A DNA stretch of 14,624 bases, from the NCBI GenBank assembly GCA_964468685.1, contig CAYXUH010000037.1, forward strand, positions 1 through 14,624, written 5' to 3'. The notes below the pieces were generated by a model that did not search any database, was not told the DNA's origin, and was given only the letters and a program-made list of their open reading frames with translations. Source of the DNA: UBA6078 sp964468685. Lineage in GTDB: Bacteria; Desulfobacterota; Syntrophia; Syntrophales; UBA2210. Made by a program: the position numbers and the translations under genes. Position 1 is the first letter of the stretch. Every line of letters starts with the position of its first letter. Positions 13,983-14,624 of this stretch are shown piece after piece.

Positions 13983-14378
13983 TCACTGTCTGCCTATACG
14001 TTTCTTTACCTGGAGCAGATACGGGTAGTACTTTGTGTCCGTACTGTCAAGGGACACCGTATCGACGGAGCCGTCTCTGACGCGTTCGCGGATTTCCTCC
14101 AGGGGACCGGCCGCGGCCTTGCCCTCACTGCCAGAACTCTCGGCTGTGAAGTCCGGGCGCTTTTCGAGGGTGACGATAAAGACATCTTCCCTGCCCGTGC
14201 TGTCTCCTCCTCCCAGGAACCCCGCCAGGGCCAGAACGGCGATATGGACCGCCAGTGAGACCCCCACGGCTGTCAGAAAAATCTTTTTGTGGTCATATCG
14301 TTCACGGTTCCGACTGTTATATACGGTACTTTCACGCCGGTTTCCATCCAGAAATCCGAAAAAATACTCTTGACACAC
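13983..14378 (-). CDS. TonB-like protein lacking its C-terminal domain (probable truncated gene)
   Basis: A 131-residue product with the N-terminal layout of TonB: a basic cytoplasmic part (24-32), one TM anchor (about 32-55, IFLTAVGVSLAVHIAVLALA) and a charged periplasmic linker. It then reaches STDTKYYPYLLQVKKRI (112-128), which is how the TonB C-terminal domain begins. The family continues with a W-x-YP motif and about 70 more residues. Here the frame ends after GRQ with a TGA, and none of the three downstream frames restores the motif. Without that domain it could not engage outer-membrane receptors, so it is probably a pseudogene. I use GTG 14378, five bases after AAGGGAG; the open frame reaches 14426 only through a TTG with no ribosome site. 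Confidence 0.72.
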   Translation of the reverse strand: MCQEYFFGFLDGNRRESTVYNSRNRERYDHKKIFLTAVGVSLAVHIAVLALAGFLGGGDSTGREDVFIVTLEKRPDFTAESSGSEGKAAAGPLEEIRERVRDGSVDTVSLDSTDTKYYPYLLQVKKRIGRQ

Positions 14379-14532
14379 AAGTTCTCCCTTTATATACTCA
14401 CACCATATAAAGCAATGCCTTATCAATCAATTATCAATTAAACTTTCTAAGTAGCGCAGAGATATTGAATCGAGCCATGCCCTTGCCGGAAGAGAGCGAG
14501 GAAATAAATAATGAAGGAGGAAATCGGCTCAT

Positions 14533-14624
14533 ATGGAAGTTAAATCCCCGTCAACGTATTCAGTCGATAGGATCGTGGAAGAACAGATCAAAAGGTGGCA
14601 AAGTGAGCGGAAGAAGAAATACAA
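14533..14624 (+). CDS. Partial gene, possibly cytidylate kinase-like family (runs off the right edge)
   Basis: Thirty codons are visible, beginning MEVKSPSTYSVDRIVEEQIK and then RWQSERKKKY. An AAGGAGG lies about 12 bases upstream. The 'VExxIxxQIxRWxxExxxK' pattern resembles the N-terminal helix I remember in deltaproteobacterial cytidylate kinase-like proteins, just before their P-loop. The P-loop itself would lie past the window, so this is a weak assignment. The gene is divergent from the TonB fragment, with 154 bases between starts; that spacer is AT-rich and holds no promoter I would defend. Confidence 0.55.
   Translation, partial: MEVKSPSTYSVDRIVEEQIKRWQSERKKKY

Noticed and set aside
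13792..13986. 64-codon minus-strand frame in the structured region
   Set aside because: No start signal and no protein-like pattern; the long inverted repeat explains the sequence better.

Overview
The window looks like chromosomal DNA from an anaerobic deltaproteobacterium (Desulfobacterota, perhaps a Syntrophus or Geobacter relative). The evidence is indirect: a tRNA-modification and RNase III operon, a NIL-domain ferredoxin, a divergent acyl-CoA synthetase, a DUF1015 protein and several short conserved proteins of a type I associate with that group. There is no rRNA, tRNA or CRISPR array, no recognisable transposase, and no complete mobile element.

Layout. (1) 1-3231, minus strand: mnmA, mtaB, rnc and the start of an Elp3-like radical SAM gene. 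All junctions overlap (8, 8 and 4 bases), so this is a tightly coupled RNA modification and processing operon. (2) 3232-3459: a spacer holding a chain of ATGA-coupled micro-ORFs. (3) 3460-4988, plus strand: an alpha/beta hydrolase, a 95-residue protein whose layout resembles PC4-type ssDNA-binding folds (inference), and a two-TM small membrane protein. (4) 5150-7821, minus strand: a small YqiA-like hydrolase, a NIL-domain 2[4Fe-4S] ferredoxin, the C-terminal relic of a short-chain dehydrogenase (SDR), and an acyl-CoA synthetase-like protein lacking the A10 catalytic lysine. (5) 7984-9881, plus strand: a DUF1015 protein and a secreted lytic transglycosylase. (6) 9887-11245, minus strand: a MATE exporter. 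(7) 11371-13613, plus strand: miaA overlapping a GT2-like glycosyltransferase; a perfect 14-bp palindrome lies between these genes and the MATE gene. (8) 13614-14378: a non-coding, inverted-repeat-rich stretch abutting a TonB gene that stops where its C-terminal domain should begin. (9) 14533-end: the first 30 codons of a plus-strand gene, possibly cytidylate-kinase-like.

How the genes work together. Three enzymes modify tRNA: MnmA at wobble U34, and MtaB and MiaA at position 37. The radical SAM gene may be a fourth. The acyl-CoA synthetase and SDR relic suggest a former acyl-CoA metabolic cluster, now partly lost. No complete new defence or mobile system is visible. The best leads are the noncanonical acyl-CoA synthetase, the SDR relic, the TonB truncation beside the structured 370-base region, and the 3.4-5.0 kb cluster of unknown function.
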